In this document: positions 6,409-15,759 of the stretch, in pieces
How positions within the stretch are numbered: position 1 is the stretch's first letter
How the letters are laid out: every line of letters starts with the position of its first letter
DNA from: DATJPD01 sp036394195
GTDB taxonomy: Bacteria; Pseudomonadota; Alphaproteobacteria; CACIAM-22H2
Reading direction: 5' to 3'
DNA length: 27,592 nucleotides
Assembly (NCBI GenBank): GCA_036394195.1
Contig: DASWFO010000144.1
Coordinates: 1 to 27,592, forward strand
Made by a program: the position numbers and the translations under genes
Notes under the pieces: model-generated
What the model saw: the letters and a program-made list of their open reading frames with translations, nothing else
The model's database searches: none
What the model was told of the DNA's origin: nothing

Positions 6409-6582
6409 ATGGGCGAAAAACTGAACGCCGCCTATTATCGCCGCGAGGCGCAGCTGATGCGCATCAAGAGCGACATTGAGAACGACCCGGAGCTCGCGGC
6501 GGAGTTCACGCGCCTCGCCCAGGCGTTCGAGCATCTGGCCGAAGACATCGAGCGCAAGGACCGCGTCGGCGACGACGTCTGA
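6409..6582 (+). CDS. Very small hypothetical protein (57 aa)
   Basis: Start ATG at 6409 with a GAGGGGG about ten bases upstream; an in-frame ATG at 6328 has no such site. The product begins MGEKLNAAYYRREAQLMRIK and continues through NDPELAAEFTRLAQAFEHLA to an acidic end. It is predicted to be all helix and has no cysteine. It resembles the small YYRxEAxxxR ... A-x-x-Y/F-x-x-LA proteins common in rhizobia and relatives. It converges with mnmE, with 30 bp between the stops. Function unknown. Confidence 0.7.
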   Translation: MGEKLNAAYYRREAQLMRIKSDIENDPELAAEFTRLAQAFEHLAEDIERKDRVGDDV

Positions 6583-6612
6583 GTCTGACCGCCGGGGAAA
6601 TCTCCGTAGCGC

Positions 6613-7977
6613 TCACTTGCCGATACAGAACTCGCGAAAGATCACGTCGAGCACGTCCTCGACGCCGACGCGGCCGGTGATCCGGCCGAGCGCCCGCGCG
6701 GCCAGGCGCAAATCCTCCGCGATCAGCTCCGGTGCGGTTCCGGCAAGCGCGCGGTCGAGTGCCGCCACGCAATCCGCGAGCGCTTCGCGGTGGCGGGCGC
6801 GCGTGATCACCGGTGCGGCCGTGTCGGCCATGGCGAGGCGCGCCGCCACTTCGTGCTGCAGCACGTCGAGAAACGTCTCGAGGCCGCGACCGGTCTTGGC
6901 CGACAGAGCATGGGTGACGTGCCCCGCGAGCGTGATCGGCGGCCCCGCGGCTGCGTCGATCTTGTTGGCGACCACGAGCGTGTTCGCATCGGCGAGCTCG
7001 CCGACTGCCGCGTCGACGCTGAGCGCGGTGGCATCGAGCACCAGGATCTTCAGATCGGCGGCTTCGGCGCGCGCCAAGGCGCGGCGCATGCCTTCGCGCT
7101 CGAGCTCGTCCTGCGGCGAGTGCCGGCCGTGCAGGTCGCGCAAGCCGGCGGTGTCGGCGACGATCACCGGATAGCCGCCGAGATCGAGCTGCACCTCGAT
7201 GACGTCGCGGGTGGTGCCGGCGATCGCCGAGACGATCGCCGCCTCGCGCCTTGCCAGCCGGTTGAGCAGGCTCGATTTGCCGGCATTGGGCGGTCCGATA
7301 ATGGCGATCGAGACGCCGTCGCGCAGCCGCTCGCCGCGCCGCTCGTCATCGAGATGGCGGCGGATCTCGCCGGCGAGATCGCCGAGGGCTGGCCGCAGCG
7401 CCGCGATCAGGCCGCCCGGCAGGTCTTCGTCGGGAAAATCGATCTCGGCCTCGGCATGCGCCAGCGCCCGCAGCAGGCGCTCGCGCCACGCCTCGGTGAG
7501 CCGGCCAAGCTCGCCGGCCAGCTGGCGCAGCGCCTGACGGCGCTGCGCTTCGGTCTCGGCGGCGATCAGGTCGGACAGGCCCTCGACCTCGGCAAGATCG
7601 AGCTTCCCGGCATCGAAGGCGCGGCGCGTGAACTCGCCGGCCTCGGCCACGCGCAGGCCTGGCTGCCGGCTGAGCGCCGCCATCACGCCGGCCAGTACGG
7701 CGCGGCCGCCATGCAGATGCAGCTCGGCCACGTCCTCGCCGGTAAAGCTTCGGGGGGCTGGGAACCACAGCACCAGGCCGTCGTCGAGCGGCTGCCCGGT
7801 CGCCGGATCGAACAGCCGCGCCCGCGCCGCCAGGCGCGGCGGCGGCAGCTTTCGCCCGGTGAGGGCGGTGAGGGCGGCGCCGGCCCGCGGCCCCGAGATG
7901 CGCAGCACCGCGACCGCGGCGCGGCCCGCCGCGGTCGACGGCGCGAAAATCGTCGGGCGGTCGGTCGCGAGGGCCAT
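6613..7977 (-). CDS. mnmE: MnmE (TrmE) tRNA modification GTPase
   Basis: 454 aa, the normal family length. The N-terminal formyl-THF-binding domain starts DRPTIFAPSTAAGRAAVAVL. The inserted G domain has GPPNAGKSS (228-236, G1), GTTRD (254-258, G2), DTAG (275-278, G3) and NKID (338-341, G4). The C-terminal tail FCIGK carries the essential Cys (C451). With MnmG it forms cmnm5U or nm5U at wobble U34 of tRNA. In relatives mnmE is next to mnmG; here they are 6.5 kb apart on the same strand, with oxygenase and small genes between. Divergent from a vapBC module whose promoter starts about 60 bp from the mnmE ATG. Confidence 0.97.
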   Translation of the reverse strand: MALATDRPTIFAPSTAAGRAAVAVLRISGPRAGAALTALTGRKLPPPRLAARARLFDPATGQPLDDGLVLWFPAPRSFTGEDVAELHLHGGRAVLAGVMAALSRQPGLRVAEAGEFTRRAFDAGKLDLAEVEGLSDLIAAETEAQRRQALRQLAGELGRLTEAWRERLLRALAHAEAEIDFPDEDLPGGLIAALRPALGDLAGEIRRHLDDERRGERLRDGVSIAIIGPPNAGKSSLLNRLARREAAIVSAIAGTTRDVIEVQLDLGGYPVIVADTAGLRDLHGRHSPQDELEREGMRRALARAEAADLKILVLDATALSVDAAVGELADANTLVVANKIDAAAGPPITLAGHVTHALSAKTGRGLETFLDVLQHEVAARLAMADTAAPVITRARHREALADCVAALDRALAGTAPELIAEDLRLAARALGRITGRVGVEDVLDVIFREFCIGK

Positions 7978-8036
7978 CGCAATGGGTATAAAGCCGGGCC
8001 CAGCCCGTTTCCAGCCGCGCGAGGCGGTCCGACGCT

Positions 8037-8065
8037 TTGACCGAAGTTATACTTTTCACTATAAG
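8037..8065 (+). promoter_or_regulatory. Sigma-70 promoter of vapBC
   Basis: -35 TTGACC (8037-8042), a 17-bp spacer, -10 TATAAG (8060-8065); each hexamer matches five of six consensus bases. TTATA/TATAA (8047-8051 and 8060-8064) form an inverted repeat over the promoter, a likely place for VapB autorepression. Confidence 0.75.
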
Positions 8066-8091
8066 TAAGGACTACATCTTGAAGTAAGGAC
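8063..8091 (+). repeat. Direct repeat AAGTAAGGAC x2
   Basis: AAGTAAGGAC occurs at 8063-8072 and 8082-8091, 19 bp apart. The first copy overlaps the -10 element and the second contains the AGGA ribosome site of vapB. A repressor bound here would block both transcription and the leader. Confidence 0.5.
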
Positions 8092-8095
8092 CCCG

Positions 8096-8383
8096 ATGCC
8101 GGCTATTACCGCCAAAGGGCAAACCACCATTCCGAAGCCGATTCGAAATCACTTGGGGCTGAAGCCCGGTGATGTCGTCGAGTTTGTCGTCGAGGCAGAC
8201 GGCGGCGTGCGGCTGATCGCAAAGAATCTCCGGCTTGCCGATCTGGCTGGCCTGCTGCCGCGGCCGAAGCAGCCGGTCACCCTTCAGGACATGGATAAAG
8301 CAGTGACCGCGGGTGCTCTTCGCCGGTTTCGCCGGAGCGGCTTTGCCGAAGCTCCGCCGCAACGCAAAGCGCGGCGAAAATGA
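8096..8383 (+). CDS. VapB-type antitoxin, AbrB/SpoVT domain
   Basis: 95 aa. Residues 1-45 form a swapped-hairpin AbrB fold: ITAKGQTTIPKPIRNHLGLK, PGDVVEFVVEADGGVRL. The C-terminal half (from about residue 50) would be the disordered, toxin-neutralising tail, and ends with the basic APPQRKARRK. It ends in an ATGA overlap with the PIN toxin downstream (8380-8383), the typical arrangement that lets antitoxin be made first. VapB-VapC complexes usually bind their own promoter. AGGA at 8087-8090 is five bases before the ATG. Confidence 0.88.
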   Translation: MPAITAKGQTTIPKPIRNHLGLKPGDVVEFVVEADGGVRLIAKNLRLADLAGLLPRPKQPVTLQDMDKAVTAGALRRFRRSGFAEAPPQRKARRK

Positions 8384-8775
8384 TCGGACTCGATACGAAT
8401 GTGATCGTGCGCTACCTGGTGCACGACGACGCAGCGCAGGCCCGACGCGCGCGTGCGGTTCTCGAATCGTATTGCAGCGACGAGAGTCCCGGCTTTATCA
8501 GCCTTCTCGTTCTGACCGAGATATGCTGGGTCCTGCGCGGCGCCTATCGCTACAACCGCAGCTCAATCGCCAGCGTCATTGACGCATTCCTTCGCACCAC
8601 GCAGCTGCGCCTGGAAGACGAATCCACCGTGGCCGCCGCGCTCTCGCTTTACCGGACCAGCGAAGCCGACTTCGCGGATTGCCTGATCGGCCTCATCGGC
8701 CGGAACACCGGGTGTGACACCACCGTTACGTTCGACGCGGCCGCCGCATCGCTCGGCGAATTCACCGCGCTATAG
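8380..8775 (+). CDS. VapC-type toxin, PIN-domain ribonuclease
   Basis: 131 aa. PIN active-site acids are D5 (GLDTNVIVRYL), E47 (LTEICWVL), D97 or D100 (EADFADCLI) and D119 (VTFDAAA). Together they coordinate Mg2+/Mn2+ for RNA cleavage. The usual VapC targets are tRNAs or rRNA, but the actual target is unknown. It overlaps the upstream antitoxin by four bases. The catalytic residues appear intact, so the toxin should be active. This is one of two vapBC pairs in the window; the two VapC proteins are only distantly related. Confidence 0.9.
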   Translation: MIGLDTNVIVRYLVHDDAAQARRARAVLESYCSDESPGFISLLVLTEICWVLRGAYRYNRSSIASVIDAFLRTTQLRLEDESTVAAALSLYRTSEADFADCLIGLIGRNTGCDTTVTFDAAAASLGEFTAL

Positions 8776-8807
8776 CCCGGTACGTCCCGGTCCAGCTCAG
8801 GGCGAAA

Positions 8808-8841
8808 AAGACCCTCTCCGCCGGCGGGCGGAGAGGGTCTT
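8808..8841 (-). terminator. Strong intrinsic terminator, probably for the DUF2852 gene
   Basis: A perfect 15-bp stem (8808-8822 with 8827-8841) and a 4-nt loop. On the minus strand it is followed by TTTTTCGCCC. It lies 12 bp after the stop of the minus-strand gene at 8854 and 32 bp after the stop of vapC on the plus strand, so it may serve both. Confidence 0.85.
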
Positions 8842-8853
8842 AAGCGAGCGAGG

Positions 8854-9297
8854 TCAGGTCTGCGGCGACGGTGAGTCGCTCGGCCCGCTGGCGCGACGGC
8901 CGCGCTCCTGCATGAACTGGTCGAACTCGGCCTTGTCTTTGGCGTGCCGCAGGCGATCCAGGAACTCGAAGAACTCGCGTTGCTCGCCCTCGAGCCGGCG
9001 CAGCGTGTCGTCGCGATATTCATCGAACGCGCGATTGCCGCTCGATGCCGGACGCCGCTGGCTGTCGCACCAGCGACTCGCCTTCTCCTGCATACGCTCC
9101 ACTCGGTCGTGAAGGCGATCCATCCGCCGCTGCCAGCGGTCGCCGCCGCCATGATGCGTCCAACAGCCCATTCGTCCGCTCCATATGAGATACGCGAGGA
9201 TGCCCAGGCCCGCCGGCCAGAAGGCGATGAAGCCCAAGATCATGAGCCCGATCCACGCCGGTTTGCCGATATCGTCCAGTTTGTCGACGAGGCCCAT
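8854..9297 (-). CDS. DUF2852-like membrane protein
   Basis: 147 aa. A hydrophobic region at about 13-40, PAWIGLMILGFIAFWPAGLG then ILAYLIWSGRMGCW, matches the core of the alphaproteobacterial DUF2852 family (W-x-x-x-M-x-x-GF-x-x-FWP-x-GL-x-x-L-x-x-x-W-x-G-R-M). The rest is a charged helical stretch (MDRLHDRVERMQEKASRW, FDEYRDDTLRRLEGEQREFF), probably cytoplasmic and coiled-coil forming. The function of the family is not known. It is the last gene of a minus-strand run, separated from tetR by 82 bp that contain a 33-bp palindrome (9310-9342), so it is probably a target of that regulator. It ends in a strong terminator. Confidence 0.8.
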   Translation of the reverse strand: MGLVDKLDDIGKPAWIGLMILGFIAFWPAGLGILAYLIWSGRMGCWTHHGGGDRWQRRMDRLHDRVERMQEKASRWCDSQRRPASSGNRAFDEYRDDTLRRLEGEQREFFEFLDRLRHAKDKAEFDQFMQERGRRASGPSDSPSPQT

Positions 9298-9309
9298 GGT
9301 CCAACCTCA

Positions 9310-9342
9310 GGCTATGTAAATGTTAGTAACATTCACATAGCC
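9310..9342 (-). promoter_or_regulatory. Long palindrome, probable TetR operator in front of the DUF2852 gene
   Basis: 33 bp with 15 of 16 base pairs symmetric about 9326; the only exception is 9318/9334. The outer half-sites read GGCTATGT and ACATAGCC, the inner parts AATGTTA and TAACATT. It lies 13 bp before the DUF2852 ATG and just after the tetR gene. Shared half-site bases (ATGTGAAT) with 10026-10044 link it to this TetR protein. Confidence 0.75.
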
Positions 9343-9379
9343 CCTCTGTCCGATGGTGTCAAGTGAGCGCCGGGCGACG

Positions 9380-10027
9380 CTACGGCGCCGGCTTGGGCGG
9401 CACGAGAATGCCGACGCCGCCGAGATAGATCAGCACCCCGGCTTCCAGAAGCTCCTCGGGTGCCATCGGCAGGCGGCGTCGCCCCGCATCGCCGCGCCCG
9501 AACAGCGACGCGATGCCGTGCGTCAGCGCCCAGATATGCAGGCTCATCATCGAGGCCGGCGGTCGGTTCTGCGGCGGCAGCTTCGCGGTCAGCGCCTCGG
9601 TCGCCTTGCGCAACACGCCGAACGCGCGATCCGCGGCGGCGCGCAGCTCCGGATCGGCGTCCAACGAGATGCCGGCTTCGAACATCGCCGAATAGAACGC
9701 CGGCTCCGTGCGCGCAAATTCCAGATAGGCGCGACCCAGCGCGTCCAGCGCCGCAAACGGATCCGGGTTGCCGTCGTTCCACGCCGCCACGAGCTTGCCG
9801 GCAAACTGCTCGAAGCCCCGCCGGGCCACATCGGCCAGCAGCGCCTCGCGATCGCGGAAGTGACGATACGGTGCCGCCGAGCTCACGCCGGCCCAGCGGG
9901 CCGCGTCGGCGAAGGTGAACCCCGCGATGCCCTTCTCGGCGATCAAGTCGAGGGCGGCGCGGATAAGCGCTTCGCGCAGATTGCCGTGATGATAACCCCG
10001 CTTGGCGCCTGTCTCATTCCAGCCCAT
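9380..10027 (-). CDS. TetR-family transcriptional regulator with WHG-type C-terminal domain
   Basis: 215 aa. The N-terminal helix-turn-helix covers about residues 36-58 (GFTFADAARWAGVSSAAPYR followed by HF), after RGYHHGNLREALI, a common TetR start. The C-terminal part with SLHIWALTHGIASLFGRGD resembles the WHG ligand-binding domain. No ribosome site is seen before the ATG (10025-10027), and a palindrome-like site covers the start codon, so the gene is probably autoregulated and its transcript may be leaderless. It lies 78 bp downstream of an alpha/beta hydrolase gene and upstream of the DUF2852 gene on the same strand. The ligand is unknown. Confidence 0.9.
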   Translation of the reverse strand: MGWNETGAKRGYHHGNLREALIRAALDLIAEKGIAGFTFADAARWAGVSSAAPYRHFRDREALLADVARRGFEQFAGKLVAAWNDGNPDPFAALDALGRAYLEFARTEPAFYSAMFEAGISLDADPELRAAADRAFGVLRKATEALTAKLPPQNRPPASMMSLHIWALTHGIASLFGRGDAGRRRLPMAPEELLEAGVLIYLGGVGILVPPKPAP

Positions 10028-10044
10028 GTGAATTGTTCTTACAT
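10026..10044 (-). promoter_or_regulatory. Possible second TetR operator over the tetR start codon
   Basis: ATGTGAAT-TGTTC-TTACAT shares half-sites (ATGTGAA and TTACAT) with the 33-bp palindrome at 9310-9342, but its halves are 6 bp closer. It overlaps the tetR start codon, which suggests autorepression. The spacing difference lowers confidence. Confidence 0.5.
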
Positions 10045-10105
10045 CAAAGCCGGACTCATTGCACGGCTGATCGCCGGCCGCGCCGACCTGAAAGGGCTGT
10101 GCTCG

Positions 10106-10891
10106 CTAGCGACCGCGCAGCCAGTTCACGACGATGTCCCGGGCGGTGCGCGGCGTATCCAGATGGTCGCAGATGACGTCGACCCGCTCCTTGGGGGTCG
10201 CGGCCGGAACGCGCGGCCACACCGCCTGCGCGAAAAACCGCTGCGACGGATCCAGCGTGCCGTCAACCCACAGCACCGGGGCGGCGCCGACCTTGGGTGC
10301 GTTCAAGCTCATCACAGCCGGCCCGTCCGGTGCGAAATACGAGAGAAAGGCCGCCGCCGCGACGCGCAGCGAGCGGTTTCGGTCGCCGTTGTTGAAATCC
10401 ATGATGCCGAGCGAGTCGTCGCCGTGGCCGGCCGCGACCATGTCGCGGGCGCTGGCCACCATGCCGGCAAGCTTCGGCTGGAGGTTTTGCCCTTCGGGCG
10501 CGTGGGCCGGCGCGATCAAGACCACGGCGTCGATCGGACGGCCGAGGGCCGCGTAGCCAACCGCGGCGCCGCCGCCCATGCTCATGCCGGCGATGACCGT
10601 CTTGCTCGCACCGCGCGCCTTGACGCGATCGACCGCGACGTCGATCTCGCGCATCGCATCGTCCCAGGGCCGATCATATAGGCGGCGGCCGGACCACGGC
10701 ATTTCCGGCTGCTCGACCAGGAAACCCGCGGCCTGCAGCGCTTGCGCCAGCGGTCCGATCGTCTGATCTCCGGGGCTGCCCCACTTCCCGTGCAGCAGCA
10801 CCACGCCCGTCGACCGCGGCTCGAACGCGCCGGCATCGGACGCCGACGCCGCAGCGAGAAGAAGGGCGGCAACGATGACGCGACGGAACAT
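10106..10891 (-). CDS. Secreted or periplasmic alpha/beta hydrolase
   Basis: 261 aa with a signal peptide (MFRRVIVAALLLAAASASDA, cleaved near AGA). The oxyanion-hole motif is LLHGKWGSPG (residues 32-41). The nucleophile elbow is AGMSMGGG (S104). The acid is D210 or D214 (WVDGTLDP), and the base is H243 (CDHLDTP). It should hydrolyse a small ester, amide or related bond, but no substrate can be named. It ends 78 bp before the tetR gene on the same strand, so it may share control with it. The DUF6675-like gene starts upstream at 11737, leaving 75 bp between them. Confidence 0.88.
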   Translation of the reverse strand: MFRRVIVAALLLAAASASDAGAFEPRSTGVVLLHGKWGSPGDQTIGPLAQALQAAGFLVEQPEMPWSGRRLYDRPWDDAMREIDVAVDRVKARGASKTVIAGMSMGGGAAVGYAALGRPIDAVVLIAPAHAPEGQNLQPKLAGMVASARDMVAAGHGDDSLGIMDFNNGDRNRSLRVAAAAFLSYFAPDGPAVMSLNAPKVGAAPVLWVDGTLDPSQRFFAQAVWPRVPAATPKERVDVICDHLDTPRTARDIVVNWLRGR

Positions 10892-10966
10892 GTTCCCCCC
10901 CAGGCGCCCGCAGTTATCACGATTATCGCCCGGCGGCGAGGGCAGGCCGTGCCGCTGCCGCGACGT

Positions 10967-11737
10967 TCAGGGGGCCACCGGCGGTTCCTGGTCGGTCGGA
11001 AGCCCGGCGACGTGGCGGAACAGGGCCGCGGTGCGGTTCACATATGACGCGTCACGGCCCATGAACGCCAGCACGCTGGCGCCCGGCCCGACCCAGTCGA
11101 GCTGCACCAGACTCCACAGGCCGGGGGCGATGCGCTGCAGCCGCACATGGGTATGCAATGTGCCGGCATGGAACAACGTGACCAGCAGATATTTGAGCGG
11201 CGTCACGTTCTCGCTGTCGATCGCCACGCGGTCATGTCCGCCGGCGGTGACGCGCATCTGATAGATCGCCGCCCGCGACGAGCGATTGTCGTGCTGCAGA
11301 TAGTAGCGTGCGTCACCCTGCCGGAGTTCGGCGGGCGAAAAATCGTCCCGCCGCGCCTCCGGCACCGGCCGGCTCAGTGCCTGCGCCTCCTTGATCAGCG
11401 GCAGCCACCGCTTCTCGGTCACCGACCAATATTTCAGGTGCGGAAGACTGGCGATCGCGCCGATCCGCTGCAGGAGGTCGTCCAGCGAGCCATCGAACCG
11501 GAAACTGCCACGGATGGTGATGATCAGTTTCGCCGCGTCCAGCGGGAGCCCCGCGCAGGGCGGCTCGAGGGCCACGCGCTCGAGGGCTGAAGACGCCGAC
11601 CACACATTGACCAGCGGCGGCTGATCGGGCGCCGGAAACGCCGTCGCGGACAGGACGTCGCATGGCGTTTCCGCGGCATTCAGCGATGCTCCGGGAGCCG
11701 CGAGGAGGAATAACAGCGCGAAGAAGATCCTCGCCAT
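10967..11737 (-). CDS. Exported protein resembling the DUF6675 family
   Basis: 256 aa with a signal peptide (MARIFFALLFLLAAPGASLN, cleaved near NAA). Recognisable positions are LKYWSVTEKRWLPLIKEA, RRDDFSPAELRQGDARYYLQ, YQMRV, DRVAIDSENVTPLKYLLVTL, FHAGTLHTHVRLQRIAPGLW, SYVNRTAALFRHVAGLPTDQ and EPPVAP. They match what I recall of DUF6675 proteins, which are periplasmic and uncharacterised. This assignment is from memory and was not searched. Two cysteines (26 and 61) could pair. It lies between the 2OG oxygenase (upstream) and the hydrolase (downstream) in the same run. Confidence 0.75.
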   Translation of the reverse strand: MARIFFALLFLLAAPGASLNAAETPCDVLSATAFPAPDQPPLVNVWSASSALERVALEPPCAGLPLDAAKLIITIRGSFRFDGSLDDLLQRIGAIASLPHLKYWSVTEKRWLPLIKEAQALSRPVPEARRDDFSPAELRQGDARYYLQHDNRSSRAAIYQMRVTAGGHDRVAIDSENVTPLKYLLVTLFHAGTLHTHVRLQRIAPGLWSLVQLDWVGPGASVLAFMGRDASYVNRTAALFRHVAGLPTDQEPPVAP

Positions 11738-11789
11738 CGGTGTATCTAACTCAAATTGGGCAGTGAAAGTTCCGCAAGCGCAGTGCCGG

Positions 11790-12437
11790 CTACGCTCCGC
11801 GGAACCGCAGCTTGACGTTGAACGCGATCGAGATGCGCTCGCCGGTGCCGTGGAACGTGTTGACGTAGTGGTAGAGCCACGATGGAAACACGATCATCAG
11901 TCCGGGCTCGGGCGGCACGCGCAGCTTGGGCAGCGCTTCCGGCCCGTGCACACCCGGCTGCACGGCCCCCATGCGCGGATCGAGGAACTCGATCATGCCG
12001 TTGTCCGGCGGCCCGTTCGGATCGGGGATGCCGGTGGCCACATAATAGACGCCCGACCAGTCGCAGTCCGGGTGACTGTGGATCTTGTGATAGCTGCCGT
12101 CGCGCACGATGTTGGCCCACGCCCCGCCGCCGAGGTCGACATGCAGCGGCCCCTGTCCGCCGAGCTCCGGCATCGCGAACTGCGTCATCTCCTGGATCGC
12201 CGCCCCGATCCAGCCGCGGAACACGCGGATCTCCGGATATGGCCACTCGAGCAGGTCGTCGCGACTGTGCCAGCCGCCGATCAGGCTGCGGCCCGCGGTC
12301 GGCTCGGCGTGCTCCTTCTCATGGATGGCGCGGCTCAAGCCCTCGTTGACCGGTGCGGAGTCCGGCCACCGCCGCCGCAGAATGGGCGTCGAAAATGCGA
12401 GGTTGATCGAGTCGGAGAGCGGATGTTCCGGTCGCAT
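11790..12437 (-). CDS. 2-oxoglutarate/Fe(II)-dependent oxygenase (TIGR02466/2OG-FeII_Oxy_5 type)
   Basis: 215 aa. The double-stranded beta-helix signature is YHKIHSHPDCDWSGVYYVAT, which should hold the first iron ligands (H120 or H122, with D124 or D126). The distal part FPSWLYHYVNTFHGTGERIS gives the second His (H190) and the 2OG-binding Arg (R201), followed by IAFNVKLRF. Members hydroxylate unknown substrates, and many are described only by sequence. It starts 16 bp downstream of the DUF6489-like gene, so the two are probably co-transcribed. No ribosome site stands out, and an internal start is possible. Confidence 0.85.
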   Translation of the reverse strand: MRPEHPLSDSINLAFSTPILRRRWPDSAPVNEGLSRAIHEKEHAEPTAGRSLIGGWHSRDDLLEWPYPEIRVFRGWIGAAIQEMTQFAMPELGGQGPLHVDLGGGAWANIVRDGSYHKIHSHPDCDWSGVYYVATGIPDPNGPPDNGMIEFLDPRMGAVQPGVHGPEALPKLRVPPEPGLMIVFPSWLYHYVNTFHGTGERISIAFNVKLRFRGA

Positions 12438-12453
12438 CGGCCTCGCCGAACCT

Positions 12454-12708
12454 CTACTTGTGATCGGGTTTCATTCCGCCCATGGCGCCCATTTGGCCCC
12501 AGAACATCTTCTGCAGTTGTTCCAGTCCTTCGAGCGAGGCCGGCAGCCAGGTCTTCATCATGGTCTCAGGGTCCATCGACTTGATGGCCTGCTCCATCCG
12601 CTTCTGGACCTCGGCCATCATCGACTCCTGCATGGGTCGCAGGTCGGGAAGGCCGAGAAAGGCGCGCGCCTCCTCGGGCGAGCAGTTGATGTCGATCGTG
12701 ACCTTCAC
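12454..12708 (-). CDS. DUF6489-like small protein (84 aa)
   Basis: Begins at GTG (12706-12708) with GAGGGAGG upstream. The product starts MKVTIDINCSPEEARAFLGL PDL, then MQESMMAEVQKRMEQAIKSM, and ends GQMGAMGGMKPDHK. The MK(V/I)xIDI-x-C-(S/T)PEEAR-x-F-(L/M)GLPD opening is the hallmark I know from DUF6489 proteins of alphaproteobacteria. It is helical and Met-rich, with one conserved cysteine (C9). Function unknown. It starts the run 12708 to 8854 and lies 16 bp before the 2OG oxygenase. Confidence 0.85.
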   Translation of the reverse strand: MKVTIDINCSPEEARAFLGLPDLRPMQESMMAEVQKRMEQAIKSMDPETMMKTWLPASLEGLEQLQKMFWGQMGAMGGMKPDHK

Positions 12709-12787
12709 GGCACCTCCCTCAGCTTGCGGGAACCTAGCGCAAAACCGCGCATTTCCCCAGCCAGTTTCACCACGACCCGGCGGATAA

Positions 12788-12834
12788 CCCTACTCTTCGT
12801 CGCCCTACTCTCTCATCGCCCTGCTCTTCATCGG
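12788..12834. repeat. Three imperfect tandem 15-16-bp repeats
   Basis: CCCTACTCTTCGTCG, CCCTACTCTCTCATCG and CCCTGCTCTTCATCGG in tandem, just upstream of a possible promoter of the DUF255 gene. They may be binding sites for a regulator or simple replication-slippage repeats. Confidence 0.5.
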
Positions 12835-12863
12835 TTGTCCGGCGGCAGGCCGGCGCCTAAGTT
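12835..12863 (+). promoter_or_regulatory. Possible sigma-70 promoter of the DUF255 gene
   Basis: -35 TTGTCC (12835-12840), 17-bp spacer, -10 TAAGTT (12858-12863), about 40 bases before the ATG at 12904. The -10 is weak (three of six), so this is only a candidate. Confidence 0.35.
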
Positions 12864-12903
12864 GCAGAGAATACCGCTGAAAAGCCGGCATCAGGAGCAT
12901 CCC

Positions 12904-14976
<2,073 letters not shown>

Positions 14977-14986
14977 CCGCTCCCTC

Positions 14987-15388
14987 TCATTTCGCCCAGT
15001 TCTCGATCCTCAATCCGTTCATGCGCTCGAAATCGCGCACATTGTTCGTCACAAGTATAAGCCCTTCACTGCGCGCATGAGCGCAGATCATCAGGTCATA
15101 CGGTCCGGTCGGCCGCCCCTTGCGCGCAAGCTCGGCGCGCAAATTTCCGTAGTGCATCGCCGCGCGTTCGCCGAACGGCAGCACGTCCAGCTGGCCGACA
15201 AATAGCGAGACGACGGCCAGATTTTCGCTCGGTCTCGCGGACCGCTCGGCACCAAAGGCAAGCTCAGCCAGCGTAACCGCCGAAATGCAGATCTGCTCCG
15301 CCAAGCGGTTAAATCGGCCGCGCAGCGTCGCGGGACGGTCCTTGAGTGCATAGATGCATATATCGGTATCGAGCATATAGCGGAGCAT
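14987..15388 (-). CDS. VapC-type toxin, PIN-domain ribonuclease (second module)
   Basis: 133 aa. PIN residues are D7 (YMLDTDICIYAL), E42 (LAELAFG) and D98 (GPYDLMICAHA), with a fourth position in TNNVRDFERM (N115 or D119). The closest known look is the FitB/VapC type (GRPxGPxDLxIxAHAxSxGLxLVTNN). It should be a Mg2+-dependent RNase blocked by VapB. It is the downstream gene: its ATG overlaps the vapB stop as TGATG. The stop lies 11 bp from the left 50-bp repeat, so the whole module sits inside the repeat pair. The active-site residues look intact. Confidence 0.9.
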   Translation of the reverse strand: MLRYMLDTDICIYALKDRPATLRGRFNRLAEQICISAVTLAELAFGAERSARPSENLAVVSLFVGQLDVLPFGERAAMHYGNLRAELARKGRPTGPYDLMICAHARSEGLILVTNNVRDFERMNGLRIENWAK

Positions 15389-15624
15389 CAGAACGTCTTG
15401 CGCCTCTGCATCGGCGGCTGCTCTCGCCTTGACATGAAGTCGGCAGATACTGCTGGGCCGTCAAAAAATAAATCCCACGAGTGGCCCACGGGCGTGATGA
15501 CGCGGGCATGACCGACGGCCGTAATTTCAACTTCGCGCACGTCCGCAGGCATTGCGACCGCCTTCGGCAGGCGAACCGCCTGCGTCTTGTTGTTGTGAAA
15601 AACTTTCGATCTGACGCGGGCCAT
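15388..15624 (-). CDS. VapB-type antitoxin, AbrB/SpoVT domain (second module)
   Basis: 78 aa. ATG at 15622-15624 is favoured by GGAG six bases upstream; an in-frame ATG at 15634-15636 lacks one. The DNA-binding N-terminus reads MARVRSKVFHNNKTQAVRLP KAV, which is the swapped-hairpin fold used by VapB proteins (KVFxNNxxQAVRLPK). The C-terminal part (SWDLFFDGP onward) should wrap around VapC. The palindrome GTATATAC-N5-GTATATAC at 15638-15660, just in front, is probably its operator. Codon pattern resembles the host. Confidence 0.88.
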   Translation of the reverse strand: MARVRSKVFHNNKTQAVRLPKAVAMPADVREVEITAVGHARVITPVGHSWDLFFDGPAVSADFMSRREQPPMQRRKTF

Positions 15625-15637
15625 GGTCTGCTCCATA

Positions 15638-15660
15638 TGTATATACCTAAAGTATATACA
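15638..15660 (-). promoter_or_regulatory. VapB operator, GTATATAC inverted/direct repeat
   Basis: TGTATATAC-CTAAA-GTATATACA: 9-bp arms, 5-bp centre, starting 14 bp upstream of the vapB ATG. Similar TATATAC/GTATATA sites are bound by VapBC complexes. Very AT-rich compared with flanking DNA. Confidence 0.75.
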
Positions 15661-15741
15661 AGGCACTTCAGCCGCTCAACTTCCATGTGACGCAGGGAGG
15701 GTCGGTCGGGGCTAAAGACGACCATCGCTCCTCTGTGGCCA

Positions 15742-15755
15742 CCCCGGGCCCGGGG
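15742..15755. repeat. 14-bp GC palindrome beside the right repeat copy
   Basis: CCCCGGGCCCGGGG, a perfect palindrome ending four bases before the right 50-bp repeat copy. It may mark an end of the inserted segment or be a terminator for a lost gene. Confidence 0.35.
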
Positions 15756-15759
15756 CTCC

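Noticed and set aside
12109..12903. Long upstream extension of the DUF255 reading frame
   Set aside because: It runs antisense to the DUF6489-like and oxygenase genes, and the family N-terminus begins at 12904 with an AGGAG upstream.
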